Assembly (NCBI GenBank): GCA_009784625.1 | Contig: WRBI01000021.1 | Location: 1-42,223 of the forward strand | Direction of reading: 5' to 3' | Origin: Oscillospiraceae bacterium | Lineage (GTDB): Bacteria > Bacillota > Clostridia > Oscillospirales > Ruminococcaceae | DNA length: 42,223 nt | Shown: in pieces, positions 8,174-16,556 of the stretch | How positions within the stretch are numbered: position 1 is the first letter of the stretch | How the letters are laid out: the number at the start of each line of letters is the position of its first letter | Made by a program: the position numbers and the translations under genes | Notes under the pieces: generated by a model | What the model was told of the DNA's origin: nothing | The model's input: the letters and a program-made list of their open reading frames with translations, nothing else | Databases searched by the model: none

Positions 8174-9415
8174 ATGTTCAGAAACCACAAAACACTTTCC
8201 CGCGTGCTCGGCCTTGTCCTGGCCCTGGCCCTGCTGGCCGCTTGCGGCTCGCCTGCTACACCCGCGCCCGCACCGGCCGCGCCCGCCGCGGACGGCAATG
8301 CACCTGCCGGCGACGCCGGTGATGTCGCGCCGATCGGCGAAGAGATCGTCATCGGCCTGCTCGCCCCGCTTACCGGCGGTGTTGCCCAGTTCGGTATTGC
8401 CGTACAACAGGGCGCGATGCTTTACATCGACCGCTTTAACGCACAGGGCGGCACCCAAATCCGCGTGATCGCCTATGACGAAGAGGGCGACCCCGCAAAC
8501 GCGATTGTCGGCTACAACCATCTGCATGACCAGGGCGTTACCGCCATCTTGGGCAGTGTTACCAGCGGACCCACCATCGCGGTCGTTCCTCTGGCTTATG
8601 AAGACGGTATGCCCATGATTACCGCCACAGCCACCCAGGCCGGCGTTACCTTCGACGCAGCCAACAACCGCGTTTGGACCAACATGTTCCGCTCTTGCTT
8701 CATCGATCCTTTCCAGGGGACAAAGATGGCTGAGTTCGCGGTCGGTGAACTGGGCGCACAAACCGCCGCTATCCTGATGAACAACGACATCGACTATTCG
8801 ATCGGCTTGACTGATGCCTTTGTAGCCAAAGCGGCTGAAATCGGCCTTGAGATCGTAGCCACCGAAATTTTCGGCAACGACACCGTTGACTTTCTCGGCC
8901 AGCTGACCAACATCGCCGCCCACAACCCCGACGTTCTCTTTATCCCCGCTTACTACGAAGACATCGCCTTGATCGGGCCGCAAAGCGTAGCCGCCGGGCT
9001 TGACACCGTTATGCTGGGCGCGGACGGCTGGGCCGGCACCACCGACCTGATGGACGACGCTTCTTCGATCGAAGGCTCTTTCTACCTGACCGGTTTTACT
9101 GTTGAGAGCACCGACGCCCATGTTCAAGAATTTATCGCCGCTTTCGAAGCCGCTTACGGCGTAGCCCCCAACATGTTCGCAGCCCAAGCTTACGACGCAG
9201 CCGCAATCCTGATCGCCGCCCTTGAAGCCGCCCTGGCCGAAGGTCTGACTCCGGCTACCGACGAATTCAAAGCCTCGGTCATCGGACATATGGCCGCCAC
9301 CAACATCACCGGCGTAACCGGCTATATCTACTTTGACGAGTTCAACAACCCGCAAAAAACCGCCTTCATCATCGAGATCCGCGACGGCGCATCCAGATTC
9401 TGGGGCACTTTCTAA
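8174..9415 (+). CDS. livJ: Branched-chain amino-acid ABC transporter, substrate-binding lipoprotein
   Basis: A 413-residue type I periplasmic-binding-fold lipoprotein that captures leucine, isoleucine or valine (or a related ligand) outside the membrane. The signal peptide ends in the lipobox LAAC (Cys24), followed by an Ala/Pro-rich linker. The mature domain opens with EIVIGLLAPLTGGVAQFGI, typical of the Peripla_BP_6 family, and contains ILGSVTSGPTIAV and the late AAQAYDAAAILIAAL segment. ATG 8174 follows AGGAGGT. First gene of a complete five-gene transporter operon; a heptamer repeat element separates it from livH, as a processing or attenuation site might. Confidence 0.9.
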   Translation: MFRNHKTLSRVLGLVLALALLAACGSPATPAPAPAAPAADGNAPAGDAGDVAPIGEEIVIGLLAPLTGGVAQFGIAVQQGAMLYIDRFNAQGGTQIRVIAYDEEGDPANAIVGYNHLHDQGVTAILGSVTSGPTIAVVPLAYEDGMPMITATATQAGVTFDAANNRVWTNMFRSCFIDPFQGTKMAEFAVGELGAQTAAILMNNDIDYSIGLTDAFVAKAAEIGLEIVATEIFGNDTVDFLGQLTNIAAHNPDVLFIPAYYEDIALIGPQSVAAGLDTVMLGADGWAGTTDLMDDASSIEGSFYLTGFTVESTDAHVQEFIAAFEAAYGVAPNMFAAQAYDAAAILIAALEAALAEGLTPATDEFKASVIGHMAATNITGVTGYIYFDEFNNPQKTAFIIEIRDGASRFWGTF

Positions 9416-9418
9416 TCA

Positions 9419-9535
9419 ATTAACAATTAACAATGTACAATTAACAATGATGGAGTGCGCTACACGCAGGATTTAAAATCACTTGCGCGTAGCGCTCCAT
9501 AATTGTTAATTGATAATTGTCAATTGTTAATTATT
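9419..9535. repeat. Heptamer-flanked intergenic hairpin element (copy R2)
   Basis: Begins four bases after the livJ stop. AATTAAC-type heptamers on the left face their complements (AATTGTT, AATTGTC) on the right. The centre has arms ATGGAGTGCGCTAC (9450-9463) and GTAGCGCTCCAT (9489-9500) with a one-base bulge. It could stabilise or attenuate the livJ/livH transcript junction. Confidence 0.75.
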
Positions 9536-9557
9536 TCTTACGAGTGAGGATCTTTTC

Positions 9558-10430
9558 ATGCTGACACACTTGATAAACGGGCTTCAGCTCGGCTCGATTT
9601 ACGCGCTGGTTGCCCTGGGCTACAATATGGTGTATGGCATCATCAAGCTGCTTAACTTTGCCCACGGCGACGTGATCATGGTGGGCGGCTATATCGCCTT
9701 ATTTGCCCTGACTTTTGGGCTAAACCCGGTTATCTCGGCTCTGCTTACCGTAATCGGGTGTACCCTTTTGGCCATCATCATCGAAAAGCTGGCCTATACG
9801 CCGCTGCGTTTCGCGCCGCGGCTCTCTCTTTTGATTACGGCCATCGGCGTCTCAATCCTGCTTCAAAACCTGGCACAGCTCTTTTTCCGGGCGGGCGGGC
9901 GGCCGTTCCCCAGCCAGCTGCTTCTGCCAACCGGCAGTTTTTCGCTGGGCGGGGTTTCGCTGGCCTATACTTCGGTCATTACCATTCTCGCTTCGATTGT
10001 CTCGATGATTTTGCTTGCGGTTTTGGTTAAGAGCACAAAGCTGGGCAAGGCCATGCGCGCGGTAAGTGAAGACCAGGGCGCCGCCCAACTGATGGGGATC
10101 AACGTCAACAGCATCATCACCTTTACTTTCGCGCTTGGCGCCGCGCTGGCCGGGATTGGCGCACTGCTCTACGCGGTGCGTTTTCCGCTGATTGGGCCGA
10201 CCATTGGCGCTATGCTCGGGCTGAAAGCGTTTGTGGCCGCAGTCTGCGGCGGGATCGGCTCGATTCCCGGGGCTATGCTTGGCGGGTACATAATCGGCCT
10301 GCTTGAGATGTTTATCGTGGCGGCCGGGCTTTCCCGCTGGGTGGATGCCGTCGTCTTTCTGGTATTAATTTGCGTGCTGATGGTTCGCCCAACCGGATTT
10401 ATGGGCCGCAATCTGATGGAAAAGGTATAG
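9558..10430 (+). CDS. livH: Branched-chain amino-acid ABC transporter permease LivH
   Basis: A 290-residue inner-membrane permease with about eight hydrophobic helices. It opens with GLQLGSIYALVALGYNMVYG and LLNFAHGDV, the standard start of LivH proteins, and contains the coupling-helix region RAVSEDQGAAQLMGINV, where the ATPase docks. ATG 9558 follows GAGGATC. It forms the transmembrane channel with LivM, and livM starts 9 bp after its stop. Confidence 0.92.
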   Translation: MLTHLINGLQLGSIYALVALGYNMVYGIIKLLNFAHGDVIMVGGYIALFALTFGLNPVISALLTVIGCTLLAIIIEKLAYTPLRFAPRLSLLITAIGVSILLQNLAQLFFRAGGRPFPSQLLLPTGSFSLGGVSLAYTSVITILASIVSMILLAVLVKSTKLGKAMRAVSEDQGAAQLMGINVNSIITFTFALGAALAGIGALLYAVRFPLIGPTIGAMLGLKAFVAAVCGGIGSIPGAMLGGYIIGLLEMFIVAAGLSRWVDAVVFLVLICVLMVRPTGFMGRNLMEKV

Positions 10431-10438
10431 GTGTGCAT

Positions 10439-11443
10439 ATGAAACCATTTACATTGCCCATGCCTGCACGCTACGGGATCAACACCGCCCTGCTGATCAT
10501 CTTCCTGATTGTGGGCAACGCGGTCACACAAAGCGGGATGTTAGGCCGGGCGCAAAACTCGCTGATTATTCAGATCGGGTTCTTTATTATCCTCGCTGTT
10601 TCGCTCAACTTGATGACCGGCTACCTCGGCCAGCTGCCCCTCGGCCATGCCGGTTTTATGGCGGTCGGGGGCTACGCGGGTGCTCTTTTCTGGCGGGCAC
10701 AGATTTTGCCGGATGGTGCGTCCATTGTGGTCGGGCTTTTGCTGGCCGGTGTAACCGCCGCCTTTGTCGGATTTTTGATCGGTATCCCCGCTCTGCGCCT
10801 TCGGGGGGATTACCTGGCCATCATCACATTGGGGTTTGGCGAAATCATCCGGGTTGTGCTCAACAACATCGACTGGCTGACTTACGGCGCGCGCGGGCTT
10901 CAGAGCATACCGCGGCACTCGAGTTTTACGGTTGTTTATATCTGTGTGATTTTCACCTGCGCGGCCATTCACATGCTGATGAAAAGCCGGCATGGCCGGG
11001 CGATTTTATCCATTCGCGACAACGAGATCGCCGCCGAAAGCTGTGGGGTGAACACAACTTACTACAAAGTTATGGCTTTCGCGGTTTCGGCTTTCTTTGC
11101 GGGGATTGCCGGCGCGCTTTACGCGGGCAATCAGGGGATCCTTGTCCCTGCCAACTTTGATTTTATGACCAGCATCAACATCCTGATGATTGTGGTCTTG
11201 GGCGGGCTTGGCTCGATGATGGGTTCGGTCATTGCCGCTTCGATCCTGACTTTCCTGCCTTTTGTCCTCCAGCCGCTCAACGAGTACCGGATGATTATCT
11301 ACTCGCTGCTCTTGATCATCGTTATGATCTTTAAGCCGTCCGGGCTGATGGGCAACTACGACTTCTCGCTCAGCCGGATCATCGAAAAAGTTGTCCGGCG
11401 GATACAAAAAGCAAAGGGGGCGAGTGCCGATGAGACCAGGTGA
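10439..11443 (+). CDS. livM: Branched-chain amino-acid ABC transporter permease LivM
   Basis: A 334-residue permease, second half of the LivHM channel. It contains AVSLNLMTGYLGQLPLGHAGFM (split over TM3-TM4), the PALRLRGDYLAIITLGFGEI motif region, and the ATPase-docking stretch SIRDNEIAAESCGVN. Start ATG 10439 (MKPFTLPMP) has AGGTATAGGTG before it. The end overlaps livG by 14 bp. Confidence 0.92.
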   Translation: MKPFTLPMPARYGINTALLIIFLIVGNAVTQSGMLGRAQNSLIIQIGFFIILAVSLNLMTGYLGQLPLGHAGFMAVGGYAGALFWRAQILPDGASIVVGLLLAGVTAAFVGFLIGIPALRLRGDYLAIITLGFGEIIRVVLNNIDWLTYGARGLQSIPRHSSFTVVYICVIFTCAAIHMLMKSRHGRAILSIRDNEIAAESCGVNTTYYKVMAFAVSAFFAGIAGALYAGNQGILVPANFDFMTSINILMIVVLGGLGSMMGSVIAASILTFLPFVLQPLNEYRMIIYSLLLIIVMIFKPSGLMGNYDFSLSRIIEKVVRRIQKAKGASADETR

Positions 11444-12263
11444 CCCGCGCGCCCCGTTTATCCCCGATCGCGATTATGACAAAAGCCCGGTCATGCAGTG
11501 TGTCGGCCTTGGGATCGACTTTGGCGGGCTGACTGCGGTTGACGACTTTAACATCAGCGTCGGCCCGACCGAAATCTGCGGTTTGATCGGCCCGAACGGC
11601 GCGGGCAAAACCACCGTCTTTAACCTGTTGACCAAAGTTTACCAGCCCTCGCGGGGTACGATTTTGATTAACGGCAAAGACACCGCCCGCCTGAACACCA
11701 TCGCGGCCAACAAGCTGGGGCTTGCCCGCACTTTTCAGAACATCCGCCTTTTTCAGAACATGACCGTGCTTGAAAACGTTCTGGTCGGCCTGCACAACGA
11801 GATGAATTACGGCCTGACCAAAGCCATCTTCCGGCTGCCCGGCTACTGGCGGGCTGAAAAGATTGCCAAAGAGCGGGCGCGCGAGCTGCTTTCGATTTTT
11901 GATATGGAAGACACCGCCAATTATAAAGCGGGCAGCCTGCCTTACGGCTCCCAGCGCAGGCTTGAGATTGTGCGGGCGCTGGCCACCAACCCGGTTATTC
12001 TGCTTCTGGACGAGCCGGCCGCGGGGATGAACCCGGCCGAAACCGAAGAACTGATGGAAAACATCCAAAAGATCAACAAGACTTTTCAGATCGCGATCCT
12101 GCTCATTGAGCACGACATGAAGCTGGTAATGGGGATCTGTGAGGGGATTGCCGCCCTCAATTACGGGCGCGTTATCGCCAAGGGTACGCCGGCCGAAATT
12201 CAGAGCAACCCCAAGGTGATTGAAGCCTACCTTGGCACGGGAGGTGGCAAACCGGATGCTTAA
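11430..12263 (+). CDS. livG: Branched-chain amino-acid ABC transporter ATPase LivG
   Basis: A 277-residue ABC ATPase. Walker A is GPNGAGKTT, the signature segment is LPYGSQRRLEIVRAL (LivG-typical, replacing LSGGQ), Walker B is ILLLDEPAAGMNP, and the switch histidine is in IEHDM. ATG 11430 follows GGGGGCGAGTG and overlaps livM by 14 bp. It energises import together with LivF. Confidence 0.93.
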   Translation: MRPGDPRAPFIPDRDYDKSPVMQCVGLGIDFGGLTAVDDFNISVGPTEICGLIGPNGAGKTTVFNLLTKVYQPSRGTILINGKDTARLNTIAANKLGLARTFQNIRLFQNMTVLENVLVGLHNEMNYGLTKAIFRLPGYWRAEKIAKERARELLSIFDMEDTANYKAGSLPYGSQRRLEIVRALATNPVILLLDEPAAGMNPAETEELMENIQKINKTFQIAILLIEHDMKLVMGICEGIAALNYGRVIAKGTPAEIQSNPKVIEAYLGTGGGKPDA

Positions 12264-12957
12264 AGTCGAGGATATCAACGTTTATTACGGCAGCATTCAC
12301 GCCATCAAAGGGGTAAGTTTCGAGGTCGCCCAAGGTGAAATCGTCACCCTGATCGGCGCAAACGGCGCGGGCAAAAGCACCATCCTCAAGACCATATCCG
12401 GCCTGCTTCGTTCCAAAACCGGCTCAGTCACGTTTAAAGATGAGGATATCGGCCATATGGCCTCTCACAACATTGTCAAACGCGGGCTGGCCCATGTTCC
12501 CGAAGGGCGGCGGGCTTTCCTGCAAATGAGCGTGGCTGAAAACCTGGAGATGGGCAATTACACCCAGCCCAAAGCCACCATGCACGAGCGGATCGAACAG
12601 GTCTACCAGCGGTTCCCGCGGCTCAAAGAGCGGCGCAAACAGTTCGCCGGCACGTTGTCGGGCGGCGAGCAGCAGATGCTGGCCATGGGCCGGGCGCTGA
12701 TGTCTCAGCCCAAACTGCTCATGCTCGATGAGCCGTCGATGGGGCTCGCGCCCTTGCTGGTCGAGCAGATTTTCGAGATCATCCAGGAACTGAACGCAGG
12801 CGGGGTAACCATCCTGCTGGTTGAGCAGAACGCCCACATGGCGTTGACGGTGGCCAACCGCGGCTACGTGCTCGAAACCGGCCGAATCGTAGCCTCCGAA
12901 AGCGCGGAAACCCTGCTCGAAGACGACGCAGTCCGCAAAGCCTACCTGGGCGGGTAG
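12256..12957 (+). CDS. livF: Branched-chain amino-acid ABC transporter ATPase LivF
   Basis: A 233-residue ABC ATPase. Walker A is GANGAGKST, signature LSGGEQQMLAMGRAL, Walker B LLMLDEPSMGLAP, switch region VEQNAH. ATG 12256 follows GGGAGGTGGC and overlaps livG by 8 bp. It is the last gene of the transporter operon and is followed directly by a heptamer-flanked hairpin. Confidence 0.93.
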   Translation: MLKVEDINVYYGSIHAIKGVSFEVAQGEIVTLIGANGAGKSTILKTISGLLRSKTGSVTFKDEDIGHMASHNIVKRGLAHVPEGRRAFLQMSVAENLEMGNYTQPKATMHERIEQVYQRFPRLKERRKQFAGTLSGGEQQMLAMGRALMSQPKLLMLDEPSMGLAPLLVEQIFEIIQELNAGGVTILLVEQNAHMALTVANRGYVLETGRIVASESAETLLEDDAVRKAYLGG

Positions 12958-12961
12958 ATTT

Positions 12962-13071
12962 CAGTTGACAATGGACAGTTGACAGTTGACAGTAAAGGCA
13001 TCGCTTCGCGATGATTAAAAATCGCGAAGCGATGCCTTTTGTCCTTGACCTTAATTGTCCATTGTCCATTG
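12962..13071. repeat. Heptamer-flanked intergenic hairpin element (copy R4), possible shared terminator
   Basis: A perfect 19-bp stem (12994-13012 with 13021-13039, beginning AAAGGCATCGC) surrounds an 8-nt loop. Left flank has four TTGACAR/TGGACAG heptamers; right flank has their complements (AATTGTCCATTGTCCATTG). It fills the gap between the convergent livF and bacteriohemerythrin genes and touches the latter's stop codon. It may terminate both transcripts. Confidence 0.8.
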
Positions 13072-13476
13072 CTATTTCGCGTTGTAGTATTTGCCAAACT
13101 CAACGTCAACTGTCTTGATGTGACGGACTATCCAGCCGATGATCGAGTTGCTCATGGCAACGGTAAACGCGGCCGACGGGCCGTTTTTTTGGAACTCTTG
13201 CTTGAGTTTTTGAATCTCGGCCAGATATGCTTTGTGCAGGGCTTTGTGTTCGGCCATCTTCGGGTAGCCCGGGGTTGCGGCCTGTAGGGCTTCTTCGTCC
13301 CGGAAGTGCTTTGTCACGTACTCGTTGAGCAGGTCGATGGTCTTTTGAGTCTCTTCTTTGGTGGCGGATTTTACCCCCATTGCGGTTACCGCGTTGATCC
13401 GCTCAATCAGCTCTTTGTGTTGGTCATCGACTTTTTTTACGCCGACCTCCAAATCTTTTGTGAACGCCAATGACAT
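13072..13476 (-). CDS. Bacteriohemerythrin
   Basis: A 134-residue four-helix di-iron protein that binds O2 reversibly, used in anaerobes for O2 sensing or detoxification. The iron ligands are visible: DDQHKEL (His near residue 20), KHFRDEE (His and Glu near 58-62), EHKALHKAY (two His), and the late IVRHIKTVD (His and Asp). ATG 13476 follows AGGAGGTAATTTGAT. It lies 24 bp downstream of an HD-GYP gene on the same strand, so the two are probably one transcript, linking oxygen sensing and signalling. Confidence 0.9.
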   Translation of the reverse strand: MSLAFTKDLEVGVKKVDDQHKELIERINAVTAMGVKSATKEETQKTIDLLNEYVTKHFRDEEALQAATPGYPKMAEHKALHKAYLAEIQKLKQEFQKNGPSAAFTVAMSNSIIGWIVRHIKTVDVEFGKYYNAK

Positions 13477-13500
13477 ATCAAATTACCTCCTATTCGTTGT

Positions 13501-14670
13501 TTATTCCTGCGCAATTAGCTTTTTGACCAGATCAGCGTCGAGGTGGCGTCTTTCGGCCATTTCGTTTATGATCCGCCAGGCTTGGTCAGGGGGCATACCT
13601 TTGCGATAAGGCCGATCTTCGGTCAAAGCCTGGTATACATCACAGATTGCCATCACCCGCTCAAGCTCACCCAGTTTCTCAGCCGGCAGGTGATAGGGGT
13701 AGCCGACGCCGTCCAGGCGCTCGTGGTGGTTTGCGGCAATATCCACAATCTCTTCGAACCCGCTTATTTGCTCTAAGACTTTTCGAGTATAATATGTGTG
13801 TTTGTTCATCTCAAAGCGCTCGCTGGGCGAGAGGGGACCGTTCTTGTGTAGGATATCCGGGCTTACACAAAGTTTACCGATGTCGTGCAACAGCCCCGCG
13901 ATCAACATTGTGTTCTGTGTATGTTCGTCATATCCGAGATAGATGGCCGCAGCGCGGGCCAGCCTGCTCAGCCCAACGCTGTGGTTAAATGTAAAGGACG
14001 AGCGCTGGTCGATCAGGTCGGCGAAACAGTAAGCGAACTGCTCGATCTCCTCCATCCCGTAAAAGATGTCTTCGCCCTCTTCAAGCGGAAAATTTAGCAG
14101 GTATTTGGTCTCGTGGTTAAAATAATTAAGCAGGTAGTGCTCTTCTTCAAGCAGCCGTTTGAGGGCTGTGATCAGCTCGCCTCTGAAAGTGCGCTGGTGA
14201 AAGACTGCCCACTCTTTTGCCCGCAAAAATGCTGCGTGGTCAAAGGTTCTTACTTTTCCGAACACGTCGTCGAACATGCTGGTCATCCCGATAAGCTCTG
14301 CGGCCAGCGGAATTTCATCACCTGATTTCTTAAACGGACCGGACCCGATCCACGTCTCGTGGTGGAGGCGAACCATGTACGGAATATTCGGCGAAATCGG
14401 CAGCTTTTTGAGTATCGTATATCCGCGGTTACAGTGGCGGCCCATCTCAACTGCGTACTCATCTTTTTTGATGTGTTCGTCGCTGATACCTATATCGTGA
14501 AGCAGCGCAGCGTAAAACAGCTCGATGATCTCGCTTCGCGAAAACCCCATAGCCTGCGCGATCATGGCGGACAAGTATGCCGTACTTTTAGAGTGGCAGA
14601 GATTATTTTGACCCATGATATCCAAGGCGTAAGACAACCCAAAGATAAGGGAGTGCCGGCTAACTCTCAA
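13501..14670 (-). CDS. HD-GYP domain phosphohydrolase with tandem HD domains
   Basis: A protein of about 389 residues with two HD units. The C-terminal unit is a canonical HD-GYP domain: LLHDIGKLCVSPDIL, NKHTYYT, NHHERLDGVGYPYHL and DVYQALTEDRPYR. The N-terminal unit is degenerate (LLHDIGISDEHI, LHHETWIGSGPF) and lacks GYP. HD-GYP domains usually hydrolyse cyclic di-GMP, so this is a predicted phosphodiesterase. The start is uncertain: TTG 14670 follows AAGGAGG at 11 bp, while ATG 14703 has no ribosome site. It is upstream of and probably co-transcribed with the hemerythrin gene, and a motility operon lies 5 kb away. Confidence 0.82.
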   Translation of the reverse strand: MRVSRHSLIFGLSYALDIMGQNNLCHSKSTAYLSAMIAQAMGFSRSEIIELFYAALLHDIGISDEHIKKDEYAVEMGRHCNRGYTILKKLPISPNIPYMVRLHHETWIGSGPFKKSGDEIPLAAELIGMTSMFDDVFGKVRTFDHAAFLRAKEWAVFHQRTFRGELITALKRLLEEEHYLLNYFNHETKYLLNFPLEEGEDIFYGMEEIEQFAYCFADLIDQRSSFTFNHSVGLSRLARAAAIYLGYDEHTQNTMLIAGLLHDIGKLCVSPDILHKNGPLSPSERFEMNKHTYYTRKVLEQISGFEEIVDIAANHHERLDGVGYPYHLPAEKLGELERVMAICDVYQALTEDRPYRKGMPPDQAWRIINEMAERRHLDADLVKKLIAQE

Positions 14671-14736
14671 GATATAAGTTCCCTCCTTTCCGCTTGCGGG
14701 CATTTATGAAATCAGTGATGACTTACACTTGTATTT

Positions 14737-14765
14737 ATGCTACCATAGTAGTCGCGTAAATACAA
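14737..14765 (-). promoter_or_regulatory. Candidate promoter of the HD-GYP/hemerythrin operon
   Basis: On the minus strand TTGTAT, 17 bp, TAGCAT. Match to consensus is moderate. Confidence 0.4.
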
Positions 14766-14800
14766 GACACATGGCCATCAAAAGTAAATATTAACGGATA

Positions 14801-15217
14801 TTATTCGCCGATGACTTTAATCAGCAGGCGCTTGGGCCGCATACCGTCGAACTCGCCGTAAAAGATTTGCTCCCACGGGCCAAAATCGAGCTTTCCGCCG
14901 GTAATGGCCACCACCACCTCCCGGCCCATTATACTTCGCTTTAAGTGCGCGTCGGCGTTGTCTTCAAACCCGTTGTGGCGGTACTGCGTATACGGCTTTT
15001 CGGGGGCCAGTTTTTCCAGCCAGACCTCAAAGTCATGGTGAAGCCCGCTTTCATCGTCATTGATGAAGACGCTGGCCGTTATATGCATAGCGTTACAGAG
15101 AACCAGCCCCTCTTTGACACCGCTTTCGGTCACCGCCTTTTGTACGGCTCCGGTTATGTTGGTATAGCTGCGCCGGTTCGGGCTGCTGAGTGTCAGTTCT
15201 TTGCGGTAAGACTTCAT
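14801..15217 (-). CDS. YjbQ-family protein (UPF0047)
   Basis: A 138-residue YjbQ/UPF0047 family member, full length. Family marks are the [27 protein letters not shown] region (His and Asp/Glu clusters), the late [28 protein letters not shown] block, and a C-terminal [11 protein letters not shown]. coli YjbQ has weak thiamin-phosphate synthase activity, but the physiological role is unsettled. ATG 15217 follows AGGGGAGAGC. A small membrane protein gene overlaps its 5' end in another frame. Confidence 0.88.
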   Translation of the reverse strand: MKSYRKELTLSSPNRRSYTNITGAVQKAVTESGVKEGLVLCNAMHITASVFINDDESGLHHDFEVWLEKLAPEKPYTQYRHNGFEDNADAHLKRSIMGREVVVAITGGKLDFGPWEQIFYGEFDGMRPKRLLIKVIGE

Positions 15218-15428
15218 CTTGCTCTCCCCTTCTCTTTCTTATCCTTACGGCTTCAAGGCCGACCATGGCCGCGATCAGGATTCCCGTCCCCATCGATACA
15301 AAGCCAAACAGGATCAGGCGCGCGCCCGACAGCCCGCTGAGCAACGCCCAGACAGGCAGCAGGCAGGCGCAAATCCCGCCTGCGTACAGGAGATAAACCA
15401 CATGCAGGCGCAGCATCACGCTCTTCAC
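15093..15428 (-). CDS. Small two-helix membrane protein overlapping yjbQ
   Basis: A possible 111-residue protein with two hydrophobic helices (about residues 8-30 and 38-58) followed by a basic and polar tail. Its last 125 bp lie inside the yjbQ gene in a different frame, which is unusually long for a bacterial overlap. In its favour are a GTG start with GAGGAG 7 bp upstream and clearly membrane-like composition upstream of yjbQ. The tail encoded in the overlap is not protein-like, so a natural or sequencing frameshift near 15230 that would end it earlier is possible. No family recognised. Confidence 0.45.
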   Translation of the reverse strand: MKSVMLRLHVVYLLYAGGICACLLPVWALLSGLSGARLILFGFVSMGTGILIAAMVGLEAVRIRKRRGEQDEVLPQRTDTQQPEPAQLYQHNRSRTKGGDRKRCQRGAGSL

Positions 15429-15594
15429 CAAACCGCTCCTCACTATATATAAAGTTATATATGTGATTTTGCGCGGTGTCTACCATTATTATACAGTAAA
15501 ATTCCCAGCTCAGCAAGAGCCAATGCTGCGGGATATTGACAAATCCGGGCGGGAAAGATATTCTTTAAAAGAAAGCAAACCAAAGCGAGGGGAT

Positions 15595-16440
15595 ATGGGA
15601 TTGAAACAACGGCTGATCAACATATTATATATTGTTTTGGGGTGTACTTTGTTTGCCCTTTCGTTTAACTTATTCTTTGACCCGTTTCGCATTTCACCCG
15701 GTGGGGTGACCGGGCTTGCGATGGTGATCAGCCACCTGACCGGACTGCCGGTCGGGGTAGGCGTTTTGCTGATGAACATACCGCTTGTCCTGATTGCCTT
15801 TTTAAAGCTGGGCGTCGGGATTATCCTCTCGTCCGCGCTGGCCATCGCCGTTTTGTCGGCTATGATCGACCTGACCGCCGGGGTAATCCCTCCGGTGGAT
15901 GACCTGCTGCTGGCCGCGCTTTGCGGCGGGATTCTCAGCGGGGTTGCGCTCGGCCTGATCTTTCGGGGCGGCGCGACCACCGGCGGGACCGCCATCGCAG
16001 GCAAGCTGCTGCAACACTCCCGGCCGCACATTAAGATGGGCAAGATCATACTCGGCCTGGACGGCTTTGTGGTCGGGCTGACTGCCTTTGTCTTCCGGGA
16101 TTTTTCACTGGCCGTCTACGCGATGATCAGTCTTTATCTAACCGCGCGGGTAATGGATGCGATCCTCTACGGTTTTGATTTTGCCACCGTTACTTATGTG
16201 ATCTCCGACCGGTATCAGGAGATCGGCGGCGCCATCCAAGCCGGACTGGATCGCGGGGTGACCTACCTTGAGGCGACCGGCGGCTATAAAGGCAACAACA
16301 AGCGGGTAATCCTCTGTGCCATCAAGCGAAACCAGGTGACCGACCTGCGCAGCCTGGTCACCAAAATCGACCCGGACGCGTTTCTAATCGTAACCGAAGG
16401 CCACCAAATCTTCGGGGATGGGTTTTTGAGGAATAGTTGA
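15595..16440 (+). CDS. YitT family membrane protein (DUF161/DUF2179)
   Basis: A 281-residue protein with about five N-terminal helices and a soluble C-terminal DUF2179 domain. The N-terminal part has the family pattern ALSFNLFFDPFRISPGGVTG and GLIFRGGATTGGTAIAG. The C-terminal part reads GGYKGNNKRVILCAIKRNQ and IDPDAFLIVTEGHQIFGDGF, typical of YitT proteins. Function of the family is unknown. ATG 15595 follows GCGAGGGGAT. The TGA stop lies in the first unit of a heptamer repeat. Confidence 0.88.
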   Translation: MGLKQRLINILYIVLGCTLFALSFNLFFDPFRISPGGVTGLAMVISHLTGLPVGVGVLLMNIPLVLIAFLKLGVGIILSSALAIAVLSAMIDLTAGVIPPVDDLLLAALCGGILSGVALGLIFRGGATTGGTAIAGKLLQHSRPHIKMGKIILGLDGFVVGLTAFVFRDFSLAVYAMISLYLTARVMDAILYGFDFATVTYVISDRYQEIGGAIQAGLDRGVTYLEATGGYKGNNKRVILCAIKRNQVTDLRSLVTKIDPDAFLIVTEGHQIFGDGFLRNS

Positions 16441-16556
16441 CAGTTGACAATAATAGAGTCCGCTGCGCGGACTTTATTTTAATCATCGCAGAGCCAACGG
16501 CAGTCCGGTACGGACTTAGCGATCCATTCATTGTCCACCGTCCACTGTCAATTGTA
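16436..16556. repeat. Heptamer-flanked intergenic hairpin element (copy R3)
   Basis: Starts with AGTTGACAGTTGACAA, which contains the stop of the YitT gene, and ends with CCACTGTCAATTGT, which encodes the C-terminus and stop of the patatin gene on the other strand. Two hairpins share AGTCCG...CGGACT arms: AGTCCGCTGCGCGGACT at 16457-16473 and AGTCCGGTACGGACT at 16502-16516. Bases 16493-16523 are identical to 5930-5960. Confidence 0.8.

Noticed and set aside
8072-9355. Long minus-strand reading frame opposite livJ
   Set aside because: It is the mirror of a clear coding gene with GC-rich codons and has no ribosome site or recognisable domain.
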